The position numbers and the translations under genes were made by a program. This document shows positions 9,945 through 21,974 of a stretch of DNA of 64,000 bases, piece after piece. Every line of letters begins with the position of its first letter. Position 1 is the first letter of the stretch. The stretch comes from Isoetes taiwanensis (Eukaryota; Streptophyta; Lycopodiopsida; Isoetales; Isoetaceae), in NCBI GenBank assembly GCA_021234155.1, contig JAJEKV010000100.1, forward strand, positions 906,116 through 970,115. The letters run 5' to 3'. The notes under the pieces are model-generated. The model was not told where the DNA came from. It did not search any database and saw nothing but the letters and a program-made list of their open reading frames with translations.

Positions 9945-10725
9945 CGTAATAAACACTTACTTCAAATTACGTTTTTAAGTACTTATCTTCTCAGCTATGG
10001 CGAGCACATTGAACAAATAAAAACTCTGAAAGGAATACAATAGAAGCTCTAAAAAATAGTTGAAACTCTAACTATTGAGATCAAAGCCCAGAATCAAGCA
10101 GAACAAGCTTGGATTCAGAGTATCATGAGTATGATCTTGGCTACACAAAGCATTTAGCAAGGAAGACGTTGAAAAAAAGAAGATATGAACTCTGCCTGAA
10201 GCTTCCCAATGTTTTTGTTGATTCCTAAACCGCCAAGATCGACCTAAACTGCTTCTGAACATCATCTCATTTAACTCTGTCTCACTTTCGGCCAAAAGAC
10301 TCAACAAAGCTTGAAATAGTGATATGGCGGCCTTCGAAAAACTCTGGAAAATGAAACCTTGAACTGAAAACTCTGGAAAACTCTGGATAAACTCTGAAAA
10401 TCTGGCAAAACTTGGAGAACGACAAATCTGGCTATGGCGGCCTTCCAAAAACAAGTACCGACGCATGCGCGCCGCTTCTTCAACCCTAAAGCGCCCTAGA
10501 TTGGCTATGCCTTCCTGAAAAAAAAGCCGCCGGTTGTCTATGGCGCCCGCAGCTGGCTATGGCAGAAGCGCCCGCAGATGGCTATGGCGCCCACAGTTGG
10601 CTCCCGCAGTTGGCTATGGCGCCCACAGGAATTTGAGCGGCGCCGCCATGAAGAAGCGGAGGAACGTTTACGCCATATAAAAATGACGTAATATACAAGT
10701 AATTTGAAGTAAGTGTTTATTACGC
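9944..10725. mobile_element. Non-autonomous inverted-repeat element (27-bp termini, 782 bp)
   Basis: The left arm 9,944-9,970 and right arm 10,699-10,725 are reverse complements at 26 of 27 positions (GTAATAAACACTTACTTCAA is the core). The element directly abuts the GC-rich MITE. It encodes no transposase. Inside are a CTCTGGAAAA short repeat and a GGCTATGGCGCCC repeat block. A minus-strand open frame (10,068-10,466, 132 codons) has no recognisable domain and may be captured or random. No clear target duplication was found, so the superfamily is unassigned. Confidence 0.6.
10536..10640. repeat. GGCTATGGCGCCCRCAG short tandem repeat
   Basis: Four to five imperfect copies of a 17-25-bp unit built on GGCTATGGCGCCCGCAG lie near the right end of the 782-bp element. 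CTATGGC words recur around 39,100-39,160 and 41,300-41,330, so the motif belongs to a wider dispersed family. Confidence 0.65.
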
Positions 10726-10998
10726 AAAAAATAAACCTTGCCACCGCAATATAATCTCTTTTTAATTGCACCTTGATTGCCCCATCCCCTACATTCTCTC
10801 AAACTACCCTTAGATTTCCGTTCAATTTCTCAGGTTCTCTCTCAAGCTTCTGTGCCATTACCATATCGCAGCGAAATAGAAAAGCATATAAATCTGAGAG
10901 TGTAGTTATTCTTCGCATGAAAAGTATCTTAATTGTTTTTATTCGATGGGCATCGATTCCTGGTGAAGGATGTCCCCTATTTTCAGTGTCCGGGCTGT

Positions 10999-11516
10999 TG
11001 TTAGGATTTGAATAGAATATACTCAATAAACTGATTACAAGCTTTACAATCCAATGATCTTAGTGAAAAGCCAAGAAGTGGTCACTAATTTTCACTTGAT
11101 CATATACAAGTCAATAATGACTATACAATCAGGCGCTCAAACAATCTCCTGCTCCATATCTCGACCTGCAAGCCCCCCCTGTCTATCCATTACTCCAGTA
11201 TTTATCTCCATATTTACCTTCCAATCTGGGTGCATCCACTTGTCAAATTGTGCATAGAAAGTTCTCCAACTTGCCTAAAAATCAGGAGTAGATAGACTTG
11301 CCTTCCTTAAAATTCGGTCCTAGTTGACTTTGACTTTGACTGGTCAACGCTAACCCTAAGTGGCGGGCAGGGGGGTGTCTCAGGCGTTTTAGCGAGCCCA
11401 AAGAACACCCGGGTAGGGGGTGCCCGCCACCTTTGACTTTGACTTTGACTTTGACCTACTGCCACTGCTTCTCATAGGTCTTCCCATAGCTTTAAATAAC
11501 ATGACACCATTTAACA
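10999..11516 (-). repeat. 3' LTR of the copia element
   Basis: This 518-bp copy is nearly identical to 15,762-16,288 apart from small indels: a 9-10-bp gap after TTGTGCAT, a CAG-to-CAAAG difference and homopolymer changes. In minus orientation it starts TGTTAAATGG and ends TCCTAACA. Confidence 0.95.
11323..11457. promoter_or_regulatory. Clustered W-box cores in the 3' LTR U3
   Basis: The block at 11,323-11,347 contains three TTGACT and one GGTCAA. The block at 11,431-11,457 contains three TTGACT and one TTGACC in a TTTGAC tandem. TTGAC[C/T] is the WRKY binding core. In element orientation the cluster lies about 60-195 bp into the LTR, within U3, where retrotransposon promoters sit. Confidence 0.6.
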
Positions 11517-11530
11517 CTTTCCCTTCATGT
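11517..11530 (-). other. Polypurine tract of the copia element
   Basis: Read on the minus strand, GAAGGGAAAGTG lies immediately upstream of the 3' LTR start TGTTAAATGG. This is the expected position and composition of the plus-strand primer tract. Confidence 0.8.
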
Positions 11531-11879
11531 TATTTTTCCTTGCAACTGATCATTTGTCTCAGTCTACTAAATTTTAACTCTGTCAAAGCCTTAGTCAAAA
11601 TATCCGCTAAAGCGCATATCGGTTTGAACATATTCTTGACTCAATGATTCTTTTTTCACTAGGTCCCTTATGAAATGCATCTCCAAATTTCGATATGCTT
11701 GGTCCTTTCATGTTGTATTGGATTTTTTCGTCATTCCTATGCAATCAGACTGTCGTAAAAACAATTTCAAAGGTTTTCTTTGTTCTATACCTATTTCTTG
11801 TAGCAACCTTTCACTCCATACTATTTCCTTAGCGGAAGAGTTGCGTTTGCATATTCTCGCTCTCAGATGAGATGAAGTG

Positions 11880-14800
11880 CTATTGCCTTTTGCTTCCTGC
11901 ATTTCCATGAAATGGGCCCTCCTCCTAGCATGCAAATAATTCACGAAGTTGATTTTCTTTCATCGTGGTCTCCACCCCAATCGAATCACAAGATGATAGC
12001 AACTCCATGTTATCGTAATTAAATTGTATCCCATAATCTACGGTTTCTTTCAAATATCTTAGAACCCTCTTACGCCTTTTGCTAAGTGCTCTTTTCCAAA
12101 GTTATGACGGTATCTACTTAGAATATTATTTGCAAATGAAATATCGGGTCTTGTGTGACTAGATAAATATAGTAAGCGTACCAACTAACTCTTGATATGG
12201 AATGTTTTCCATTTTCGACTGCCATCATTCAAATTCAAGGTTAGTTTGTTACACGGAACCATGGGAGTTTTTACCACCTTACAATCTTCCATGTTGAATC
12301 TTTTGAGCATCCCCGCAATATTCTCACCTTGTGTCAAAGTAAGAACACGTTTGTCTCTATCTCAAGACTTCAATTCCTAAAAACTTTTAAGTTCACCCAA
12401 AGTCTGTCATTTTAAAACCGATTCTTGAGAATGTCTTTGCATTTTTGTAGCACATCAAGATTGCTACTAACCATCACATTGTCATCCACATATAATGCAA
12501 TATAGCATACTTCATTCCCATCCTTAAATAAATAAATATTTCCATCATCCTTTAGTTTTATAAAACCTTGTTCCCTTAAATATGAGTCCATGCAAATATA
12601 CCATTGTCTTGGTATTTGTCTCGACCCATATCTGACCTTTTTAAGTTTCCACACTTTATCTTTCCCTTGCTCAAAGCCAGGGAGGTTGCATCATAAAGAT
12701 ATCCTCCTCCAAGTCAGCATTCAAGAAAAAGAAAGTAGAGACATCCATATGATGTACCTCAAAATTCTTAGCATTTGCTATCGCTAACAACATCCCCGAT
12801 ACTTGTCATTTTTACTATAGGGAAAAAAGTTTCCTCATAGTCAATTCCTTCTTTTCGTGTGTATCCCTGTGCTACTAATCGAGCTTTATACTTAATTGAG
12901 TGAGGTTGTACTCCTCGCTTGATTTTAAATATCCATTTACACCCCCAATCGCATGTCTACCTTCGTGCAAGTTTACAAGCTCATACGCCCCTCGTTCTCT
13001 TAAATGCATCCAAAGCTCATCATTCATGGCAATTTTCCATTCTTTTTTGCATCAACCACACTTATAGCTTCTCTATAAGATTTTGGTACTTCAGTATCCA
13101 GCAAGGCAAGGATTTCAATAAGGTTTACACCTGCTGCTTCACTTTGTATTCTTCTACTTCTACCTGTGTTATCTCTTCCAAATCTTTCATGATCAACATA
13201 AGCCTCTTGTTGCAAGATTCTGCATTTGTAGTTCTTCTACCGACCTTTATCGTGTTACCTCCTTTTCTATAGTATCACCTACACTATCCGGCGACTTCAA
13301 AGCACCAACTTGTTGAGAGGAGAGTTTATTGGCATCCCGCTCATCATCATCATCAATAAAAGTTCGTATTCAATTTTCGAACTTCCTTTTCTTTAGGGTT
13401 AACAGAGAAAAACTTTATGTTTTTATAAGATTGAGATTAGTCAAATGTCACATCTCTACCGATCAAAATCTTTTTTCCTTTGTGGATCAAATAACTGTAT
13501 GCCTTGGATTCTTGATCATATCCTACAAGAAAGGCTATTCTTGCTTTCGATCATCCGCCTTTAACCTTTGTTGCTTTGGTACATGAACAAAGCTTACACA
13601 ACCAAAACCCCGGTGTCTCATAGTTTGGTTTAACTCGACCATAGCTCATCCGGGGTCATTCCACCGACCGCTCTATTTGGTAACATATTCTGAACTTTCC
13701 TCTGCTTTGTTAAGACAGACTTCCTCCCACAAATAATTGGGTAGTCCTGTGTGTTTTATCATAGCTCGGACAAAGCATTTAAAATTGTCCTATTTTTCCT
13801 TTCAGCAATGCCATTCGTTTGTGGAGAAAAACTACATGTAAACCGTCTCTTTATTCCCCTTACTTTGCAAAACTTGATAAACTCGGATGACATGAACTCT
13901 CCACCACGGTCGGATCGAATACATTTCACTTTTTTTTCCCTGTTTCTAATTCCACTTCAAGTAAAGCAAACATTTTATAAGCCTCAAAGGCTTGATCTTT
14001 AGTTCTAAGACACATGCATGTTGTCTTTCTACTAAAGTCATCAATAAAGGTAATGAAATACCTTTTTCCCGATATTCCTCTAACATTAAGAGGACCACGA
14101 GAGATCTGTATGCACTAGCTCCAATACCCTTTAGTTTTTCTCTTTGCCCTTTTAAAAGGCAATCTTGCATGTTTTCCTAGCATGCAACCTAGGCAGATTC
14201 TTGGCTCATCAACTTCATTTTTGCTTTGATTATTTTTTGTTTAATCATAGTATCTATGGTGCTATGATTAACATGACATAACCCTCGATGCCAAGTGTCC
14301 ATATCGGAATCATAAATGTAATTAACTGAGGGCAAACAACCACTATCCAAAGCAAACAGATTACCAAATCTTCTTCCAAGAAATTTGATCTCATTATTCA
14401 AAAGCACTTTACATTGATACTTGTCAAAAACAACGATGTAATCCATGTCTACTAAGCGGTAAATGTAAAATTAAATTTCTGACTAGTGAAGGTACACACA
14501 AAACATCCTTCAAGTTTACTGCTCTCCCTTGAAGGTCATACAATTCTAACATTCCCGTGCATTGAACATCTTGCAACTTCCCATTTCCTAACTTGATATG
14601 CTTAATTCTTCCTTCCTTTTCCTCCTTGAATAATTTGGTTTGAACCGGTCACGGATTTTTTACGCTCCACTATCTAATATTAACATTTCATCATCATTAT
14701 TAGATTTTTCTTTTGAAACAACCAAAATGTCATAATTACTTACCTCAGCATCTTCATCCTCTTCACTTGATTCTTCTTCAATATCTTGCACCAAATTTAC

Positions 14801-15660
14801 AGTAGACCTTTGTGTGTCAGGATTCCTTCCTCGACCTCTAGAATAATTTCTCCCTCTACTTGGTCTGCCTCTATTCATTTTGTCGCTTGAGCACTTGTTT
14901 GCAAAGTGACCTCTGCCTCCACAGCTTAAAGCACTCAACTTCTTTCAATTTAGGACAATTTATCTTTAAATGCCCTTTTACTTTTGCAAATTGAAAACAA
15001 GGACCTATTTCACTCTTATCTTTAGCACTTTTTCCGAAAAACTTTGCCTTGCCCTTACCTCGCATACAACACATTATTTTCAATGTCATCATCATACAAT
15101 ACCTTATTTTGTTCAAACTCGTTTGAATCATTTCTTTCTTTGCCTCTCGGTTTTGGCCACATTCCTAATAAGAGTTGACAACTGCTTGTTCCCCTCAATT
15201 TGCTCTTGCCACATGCAATAATTTTTCTTTGTTCATCAAGAACACCCCAAAGACCTTCTAAAGTCCGCCACAATGTTATCAAACTTAGAGAAAAACTTTG
15301 GTAAGTCATCACCTTCTTTTACCCTTAGCATCCTAAGTGCTTTATCAAGAACATCAACTGAGATGACGTTTTTCCTCATAGTTTTTGAGCAGAACTTCCA
15401 AATATCACTAGGGGACTTTCCCTTATCTTCAAAGAAAATTGAAGCCCCAACTTTGCTGGTCAAAATACCATATGCTTCACTAAGTTTAACAACTTCATCC
15501 TTACCACTTTTACTTGAGTCTACTTCACCGGACTCTTTGAAGTTTCACCGGACTTTCCGGAGGTAGAACTTCTTCTTGCGACCACAGAGATCGCATCCCC
15601 ACTTGAACTAGTTCCTTGAACTAATTCCCGAGCCCTTCATTTTCAAGAACATTTTTATTT
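11880..15660 (-). pseudogene. Degenerate copia gag-pol
   Basis: Reading the minus strand from 15,660 downwards: a Gag region (15,236-15,463), a second cysteine-rich block around 14,940-15,000 and a CxxCxxxGHxxxxC zinc knuckle (CGGRGHFANKC, about 14,910). Next are the protease motif LILDSGA (about 14,663), the GAG-pre-integrase TWHRGLCHVN (about 14,290), integrase with PQTNGIAERKNRTI (about 13,800) and reverse transcriptase with LYVDD (12,412-12,654). RNase-H-side sequence with TRPDISFAN is at about 12,150. Domains fall in different frames with intervening stops, so no functional polyprotein is encoded as the sequence stands. Similar LTRs but heavy coding damage are an unusual pair; part of the damage could be sequence error. 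Confidence 0.9.
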
Positions 15661-15748
15661 GTTCCTTCCAAATCTGGAAAAAGCTTTGGTCCCCTTCATC
15701 TTAATTGCAATAGAGTTCAACAACCCTGCTCCAAACCTGCTTGACATG

Positions 15749-15760
15749 GCTCTGATACCA
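15749..15760 (-). other. Primer binding site (initiator Met tRNA)
   Basis: The minus strand reads TGGTATCAGAGC one base downstream of the 5' LTR end. This is the canonical plant copia PBS, complementary to the 3' end of initiator methionine tRNA. Confidence 0.95.
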
Positions 15761-15761
15761 C

Positions 15762-16288
15762 TGTTAGGATTTGAATAGAATATACTCAATAAACTGATTA
15801 CAAGCTTTACAATCCAATGATCTTAGTGAAAAGCCAAGAAGTGGTCACTAATTTTCACTTGATCATATACAAGTCAATAATGACTATACAATCAGGCGCT
15901 CAAACAATCTCCTGCTCCATATCTCGACCTGCAAGCCCCCCCTGTCTATCCATTACTCCAGTATTTATCTCCATATTTACCTTCCAATCTGGGTGCATCC
16001 ACTTGTCAAATTGTGCATCCTTCTCATATAGAAAGTTCTCCAACTTGCCTAAAATTCAGGAGTAGATAGACTTGCCTTCCTTAAAATTCGGTCCTAGTTG
16101 ACTTTGACTTTGACTGGTCAACGCTAACCCTAAGTGGCGGGCAGGGGGTGTCTGTGCGTTTCTAGCGAGCCCAGCAACACCCGGGTAGGGGGTGCCCGCC
16201 ACCTTTGACTTTGACTTTGACTTTGACCTACTGCCACTGCTTCTCATAGGTCTTCCCATAGCTTTGAATAACATGACACCATTTAACA
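15762..16288 (-). repeat. 5' LTR of the copia element
   Basis: This 527-bp LTR is bounded by TG and CA in minus orientation. It carries the same W-box cluster (16,097-16,122 and 16,203-16,229). It is longer than the 3' LTR mainly by a short insert near 16,018-16,028. Confidence 0.95.
16097..16229. promoter_or_regulatory. Clustered W-box cores in the 5' LTR U3
   Basis: Repeated TTGACT/TTGACC cores are in the same two blocks as in the other LTR. This is the LTR that would drive transcription of the element (minus strand), so the cluster is in promoter position. WRKY regulation is inferred from the motif only. Confidence 0.6.
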
Positions 16289-16983
16289 GCTGTGGCTCAA
16301 ATAAGTCGAATTCATTGTCTCTTTTAACAAGTAGCATTTGTTGAACAGTCTACAGAAAATGCATCTGCACACACTTGCAACCTACTCAAATTGTGAATGT
16401 TAACTCATTCAAGGATTGTTATCTCAATTGGAAGCCCAATTTCTTCAATTACTAAGTTTCCCAAACAAGTGTATAGCGTGCAGAATCATTTGACAACTTG
16501 GTGAAAAGGCAAGAACCTTTAACTTGAAGTTCTACATTGCTAACAACCTTGGGTGCACCTTTCAACTGGACAAAATCAACAACATTAATTCTTCATTTAC
16601 ACACGAGCTTTTATTTCATACATTCTAACAACTGATCATTTGTGATCATTAAAAAATCAAGCTAAATTTAAATTAAAATGGAATTGTACCATTTGTTGGC
16701 ATAACAAAATAGTCATAAATGATATTGTCAAAGTTATGCCAACCCTCATTCATACAACCATTGCAATTGCAATGCCAAGTTCTCCTTGTTTGCATATCCT
16801 ATAGTTGATTGTCATTAATAAAAGAATGCAATGCTAAGTTCTCCTTGATGTGTGCATACCCTACAATTATTTGTCATTAATAAAAGCGTCCCAATTGCAT
16901 GCAGAATGGATACTGCCAAATGTAACCTTATACATATCCTGCAATTACTACCCCTCAAGATGCCATGTTTGGGTTCGGGCTCT

Positions 16984-17030
16984 TATGCATTCCTCTTGCA
17001 TGTCTCTTATGCATTCCTCTTGCATGTCTA
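16984..17030. repeat. Small tandem duplication, about 24-bp unit
   Basis: CTTATGCATTCCTCTTGCATGT is present twice in direct succession. There is no coding relevance. Confidence 0.85.
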
Positions 17031-17549
17031 CGACACATTTCAAAGCAAGCACATCTTCATCACATTGCTCATACCGATTAGATATTTATTACATTTAAGC
17101 TTAAGTTTTTTTGCCGCATTTTTTTTTAACACTAATGCAACACCAAGTTGTCCTTGCTACGCGCATACCCTGCAGTTAATTGTATTCCATGCCTCAATCC
17201 ATTGGAACGTGCCATTCAAGAAGTATATGAGTTGTCTAAGGTCAAGGAAGGCCTCTTACATACAGAAAGACTCTCAGTTGTCTGCATAAGGCAAGGATTA
17301 GATGAGACTAAATCAAGACAATGAGCATGACGAAAAGAAAGAATTTGCTAGTGCACAATAGACTAGAAACATAACATAATATACAAAATCAGTGCAACTT
17401 TGTGAAAGGCACTAATCTGCAGATTTTTAGGCAAGAAAATTAAAGGAGAAAAGCACACAGAAAACTATTGTGGCCCGCGTTCACAGAATAGCACATTGAG
17501 TCTAATATAGATATCAAATGCTATTAAAACAGGAGCTACATATGACCTG

Positions 17550-17592
17550 ATTTCTACACTAACAAATCAGATTTCTACACTAACAAATCAGT
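17550..17592. repeat. 22-bp direct tandem duplication
   Basis: GATTTCTACACTAACAAATCA occurs twice back to back. Confidence 0.85.
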
Positions 17593-17737
17593 AGCTTAAT
17601 AACATAAAAATGAGAAAACAACAGATAGATTACTATGAACGGGACCACTGTCTATAAAGCAAAGCAATCTTACCCTATGGCTATATGATCAGAGAAGGCC
17701 CTTACTTTACTAGGCCCCTTATAAAGATAAAAGCTAG

Positions 17738-17875
17738 AAATCTGTTATTGCCAATCTGTTACTGCCAATATGTATGGCAAGTACAATGGCTACTATTATT
17801 GTCAATCTGTAACGCAAGTACAATTGCTAAATGGCTACTGTTATTGCCAATCTATATGGCAAGTATAATTGCACA
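17738..17875. repeat. Minisatellite: TTGCCAATCTGT...GGCAAGTACAAT units
   Basis: Three imperfect units of about 50-55 bp each combine a TGCCAATCTGT or TGTCAATCTGT block, GGCAAGTACAATTGC and GGCTACT. The open frame across it is repeat-driven. Confidence 0.7.
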
Positions 17876-18114
17876 AGGTCATCATGATGTTTCATTTTAT
17901 CAAATCCAACTCTTAGGGTCCAATAACATCCATTCCCAGTCGTTTCTCACTAGTAGTTTCTCACTGGTCAGATATAGGTTCGTACATGCACATGCTGTAG
18001 ACTAGAAAGATTCTGCACGCTACACTGCCCTTGGAATTGAATAGTGCATTACTGCAAATAAATTACAACTCCATATATAAGTTCAAAGCCCATATAGGAG
18101 ACATAGAAATTTAC

Positions 18115-18229
18115 CTGGCATCTGTTGGAGCGCACTGATCCCGGAATGGAAAAAATCGTGACAATAATAGCTAGCATCTGTTTTGCCAAGGAAGAATTTT
18201 ATCTGTTCTGCAATTCCAACGATACCCAG
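18115..18229 (-). CDS. Isolated exon-like fragment, product unknown
   Basis: On the minus strand a 115-nt open stretch runs from an acceptor CTAGCAG| to a donor CAG|GTAAAT. It encodes LGIVGIAEQIKFFLGKTD then ASYYCHDFFHSGISALQQMP. The splice borders and composition make it exon-like. I do not recognise the family, and neighbouring exons were not identified with certainty. Confidence 0.35.
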
Positions 18230-19200
18230 CTGCTAGTTTGACTAAGCTAACTCTGTTGACCAAGTTCCGGAAGTAAAAAGCAAAATTATCATAACAGAAA
18301 GCAAGTGCAAAGCTTAAGGATAAGTTGCCAATTGATGTAGTACCAGTTTCGGCATGTTTCAAGCAACCCTCGACCAGCCTCTGCATCTCAAAATAAAGCT
18401 AAAAATTTTGTTCTTCGAAATGCAATACAAAACCTGCCCTGGCTCAGTGATTAAGAGTGCCGCTAAAGCATTTTTATGTCATCTTCCTTCTTCTGGCATA
18501 ACCCCAAATCCTTCCCAATGAACAAATTTATACTGAAAATAAACAGAAAAAGCAAGCGAGTGCAAGGGAAGCAATTTTTGTACGAGTCGAAATTAGCCAG
18601 TGTCGTGTGGAAAATACTTTTTCCTTGCAGTGATTGCATCCCTCAGGAAGCCGGTGGAACAGCCAGCCACAACAACGTTAGGAAAAGCCAAAGACACATC
18701 ATAGAAACAACATAGATAATTGCCATGCGATCTTAAGAATGGACTAACGAAACACCGATTTCAAAACTTAATGCTCAAAGAAAAATTGGCATAAATAGCA
18801 AGCACAACATTCCAAACGGAGTCCAAGGCTTCCTAGAGCAAATACACAAAGCTCAATCCCCAGAAAGAAATGACCTGAGCCATGATCTTCTGTCCTTGTT
18901 TGCAATGGCAGCAACTTTGCAGATACAATATGTGCTTTCAGCTTAATCTTTGTATATTGATGTTGAAAGCTTGCAACGGACTTGCAGAGTTGCATGATGC
19001 ATAATCGCCTTGTTGACCTCCAATACATTGTGATAATCCTTGAAAAATTAAATATCGCAAATCTCCCCACAATCGTCACAAAATACTACGTAAATAATGC
19101 AACACAGATTAAAACTAAAAAAAGATCAATATAGCCTAAAATTGACCACAAATTAGAATATGATATATGTCAACAACATAAAAGCTGCACGTAGTTTTAC

Positions 19201-19291
19201 CTTCACTGCTCGACCGTCCTCTAAATGAACCAATAGCTCTCGCTTATTACAATCCGCCCTTGAAGGCCATGTTCCCAATGAACTTCTGAAC
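19201..19291 (-). CDS. Isolated exon-like fragment, product unknown
   Basis: The minus strand is open in only one frame between acceptor TTATAG| and donor AAG|GTAAAA, giving the peptide GTWPSRADCNKRELLVHLED among others. The exon is small (91 nt). The family is not recognised. It may belong to the same decayed gene as the fragment at 18,115-18,229. Confidence 0.3.
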
Positions 19292-21137
19292 CTATAATAA
19301 GCACAGGTCAAGCAACTTTTCTTTGCAAACATACTCAGGCACAGGTCAAGCAAGTTTACTTTTGTAAAATTTATGGGTACAAATCCAACATAAAAGAAAG
19401 GCATAGACATAAAACATATCCAACACAAAGAAAGGACTACAACATATGCATGTAGGCTAGTTGTTGACCTCTATCAAGCCATATCCAGGGACATCTATTC
19501 TAGGTACAAATGATATAATTGGTGGTGTCTGAAAACAGCATCAAGCATTTACAAATTAAGACTTATATTTGGCACCTAAGGTTGAAATTCGTAGTTAACA
19601 GTTATCTCCATCTTTTGCCACATACGAAATGAATATTCTGTTACAGATTCCGTTAGGGCATCTAGTGGAGGTTTCCCAGAGAATGAAGATGGGGAAGGAT
19701 CAATCAAGGGGGTTCACTACATTCTGCACATGGTCCTTTAACAACAGGGTGTTTGACACCTCCAATATTATCAGATCCAAATTGTGGTATGGTATTTTTC
19801 CAAGAAGTGTCAGTATTTGGTACAGAACAGAAATGATTTGTCTAGCTTGAACTTTTAACTCTTTAGGGTAGGCACGAGCAAATTGTATAAGCCAAGATTA
19901 TCCCCAATAGCTTTTATCCTAAAATGTAATTGCTACTTCACATTTGTTTGATTATGCATACTGGCCTTTTTAAATTTATTGGCATCTATTCAGATATGCT
20001 ACGACATGCAAGAAATGGATTGCAACAGAATTATGGACATAAAGCTGCTATTTACAGCCATGAATTTGGAAGAAAACGAGATATTTCAGTTAACCGGGAC
20101 TCATTAAAAGAGAGCTTACAGATGAGCATCAAGACTCTAGAAAATTCACGTCCCCCCAAGGCAAGCGCTGACCATCATTTTCGTTTTGTACATTTGCATA
20201 TTTTGAACTTCTCTTGAAACACACTTCGTTCAATCATTTTTACTTATCACATAGTCATAAGATGCCTACAATGTTGATCGTATAGCAATGGACTGCTCTC
20301 CAGCTTATACTGCAATGACTTCTGGAACCTTCCTTAGGCAACAACACAAAAATAATTAATGACATATAGAGAAACAGAAAGAAGGAAATTATGATTAATG
20401 GTGATGAACAAAGCACATCCTTGGCTTCATTTTCCGTAAGTAGATTCATCGTTATCATAAGGAAACTTTAATTGCCTAAATAGCTACAAAGAAAAGACTG
20501 AATTGTACTTCAAAACAAAATCCAAAAAAAATTGACTGGCATGCAAAAGGGACACCCATTTAATATCACTAATTTCATGCAACAGATTCTTACTGGCTAT
20601 AAGGATTGGTCCACAACTGAGCCTGAATGTCAGTTCTGTTTGAAGCATGAAGAAAACAAACGCATTCTTCCATCTAACCTCAGTGGCCTCAAATGATCAT
20701 TTGGTAGCCAGCATCAGCTGGTATTTAAAAACATCTGTACAGATTTATTTGGTAGATAACGTGAGCTGGAATATAGAATAATTGTCATGATATCTGTATC
20801 AGTATTTGTCAATGCCAAGAGCTTCAAACATCCATTCCTACTTCATGAAATATGATGCATGGGACAAAATCAAAGAGTCCTGGCTCTTGATAAATATTTC
20901 CAAAACTCACCTTAAGCTTACATTTATCCTGGCCTACTCTCAGATACCACTCATTTATAAAAGCGACCTGAAATTTACAATCTCTAGGACTGATAATTTG
21001 TTACTTCCAGGGAAAATGTCTATCACCATAAGTATGAATGGAGTGCTCAACATGACCAGAGGGCACAAACTCTGCAACACCTCAGCCCATTCTATCACTT
21101 TTTCCCACTTGTTACTTTAAACCTGGACAATATACTA

Positions 21138-21239
21138 ACCCCATCTTAAACAACATAGTCCTTGCCCGTTTGTTTATATTTGCCACCAACCCCATCTTAA
21201 ACAACATAGTCCTTGCCCGTTTGTTTATATTTGCCACCA
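21138..21239. repeat. Exact 51-bp tandem duplication
   Basis: A 51-bp block beginning ACCCCATCTTAAACAACATA is immediately repeated without differences, which suggests a very recent duplication. It shows that copies can be called identically here, in contrast to the CAG/CTG-rich differences in the arrays further right. Confidence 0.9.
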
Positions 21240-21974
21240 GCCTACGAAGTTGCCATTCAAATCTCTGCATGTGCATGACATTTATCCACCTTTTCACCAT
21301 TCATCAAAGCAAAATACAAAGCTTCCTACCAGAGAACTCGGCCTGCATGCATCTACCTCCATGCTGCCAATATTTGGACTGCTAACCTTCAGGTCAGCAT
21401 ATGCTCATGCAACCTCTTTAACAAACCTCAATCAATCCGGGCGCACTAGTGGGATCATCAGGGCTGCAAAATTCTTATTTATGAATTTTATAATCTAACT
21501 ATGTTCATCAGCTACACATTATGCAATATCAAAGGAGCTCAACTATAGTGCAACATAACCTTGCCCATGAATGCAACTAAAAGGCCCATAAACCCTGCAA
21601 ATCGCATTTGTCTTGGAATGTCAGCATTTACATGCAAAGACATTTGAAGAATTTGCATCTGGCGGACACCGGAACAAAAGGAAACACGAGTAATGCTGGC
21701 ACCACGCCGTGTCGCTTTTACTTTTGTTCACACCATCAAACTAGGATTAATGTCTTACATGAGAAAGAAAGCCAAAATGAACAGTCAATTCTAATGAACA
21801 ACGAACAATGGCAGGGAACACCGTGCAAAATCCCAACCCTAAATAAAAAATGGAGTCATTTTAAAAGAGAAAACAGGCCCAATAAGTGGCAACTGTGTCA
21901 TCATTCTTGACGCTAACCTGCTAGGATGCATAACGCAATGGCAGATCCAGCGCCTTCTTTCTCAGCATTTGAAG

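Larger units (their letters stand above)
10999..16288 (-). mobile_element. Ty1-copia LTR retrotransposon with 5-bp target duplication
   Basis: Two long direct repeats (10,999-11,516 and 15,762-16,288), each TG...CA in minus orientation with TGTTA/TAACA ends, enclose gag-pol remnants. The target duplication is GCTGT at 10,994-10,998 and 16,289-16,293. The primer binding site TGGTATCAGAGC (initiator Met tRNA) lies at 15,749-15,760 on the minus strand. A purine-rich tract (AAGGGAAAG) precedes the 3' LTR. Domain order is Gag, protease, integrase, reverse transcriptase, RNase H, which defines copia. The coding region is broken by many stops and frameshifts, although the two LTRs are very similar. 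Confidence 0.96.
16294..21960. other. Gene-poor stretch with isolated minus-strand exon-like fragments
   Basis: No complete gene is visible. Plus-strand open frames (for example 17,685-18,005, 19,930-20,217 and 20,806-21,120) lack recognisable domains. Two short minus-strand stretches have good splice borders and are listed separately. The remainder is AT-rich sequence with small tandem duplications. It reads like intron or decayed gene-fragment sequence on the minus strand. Confidence 0.5.

Noticed and set aside
18430-18475. Possible tRNA gene or tRNA-derived SINE at CTGGCTCAGTGATTAAGAG
   Set aside because: The A-box-like words are present, but no B-box or cloverleaf could be identified downstream.
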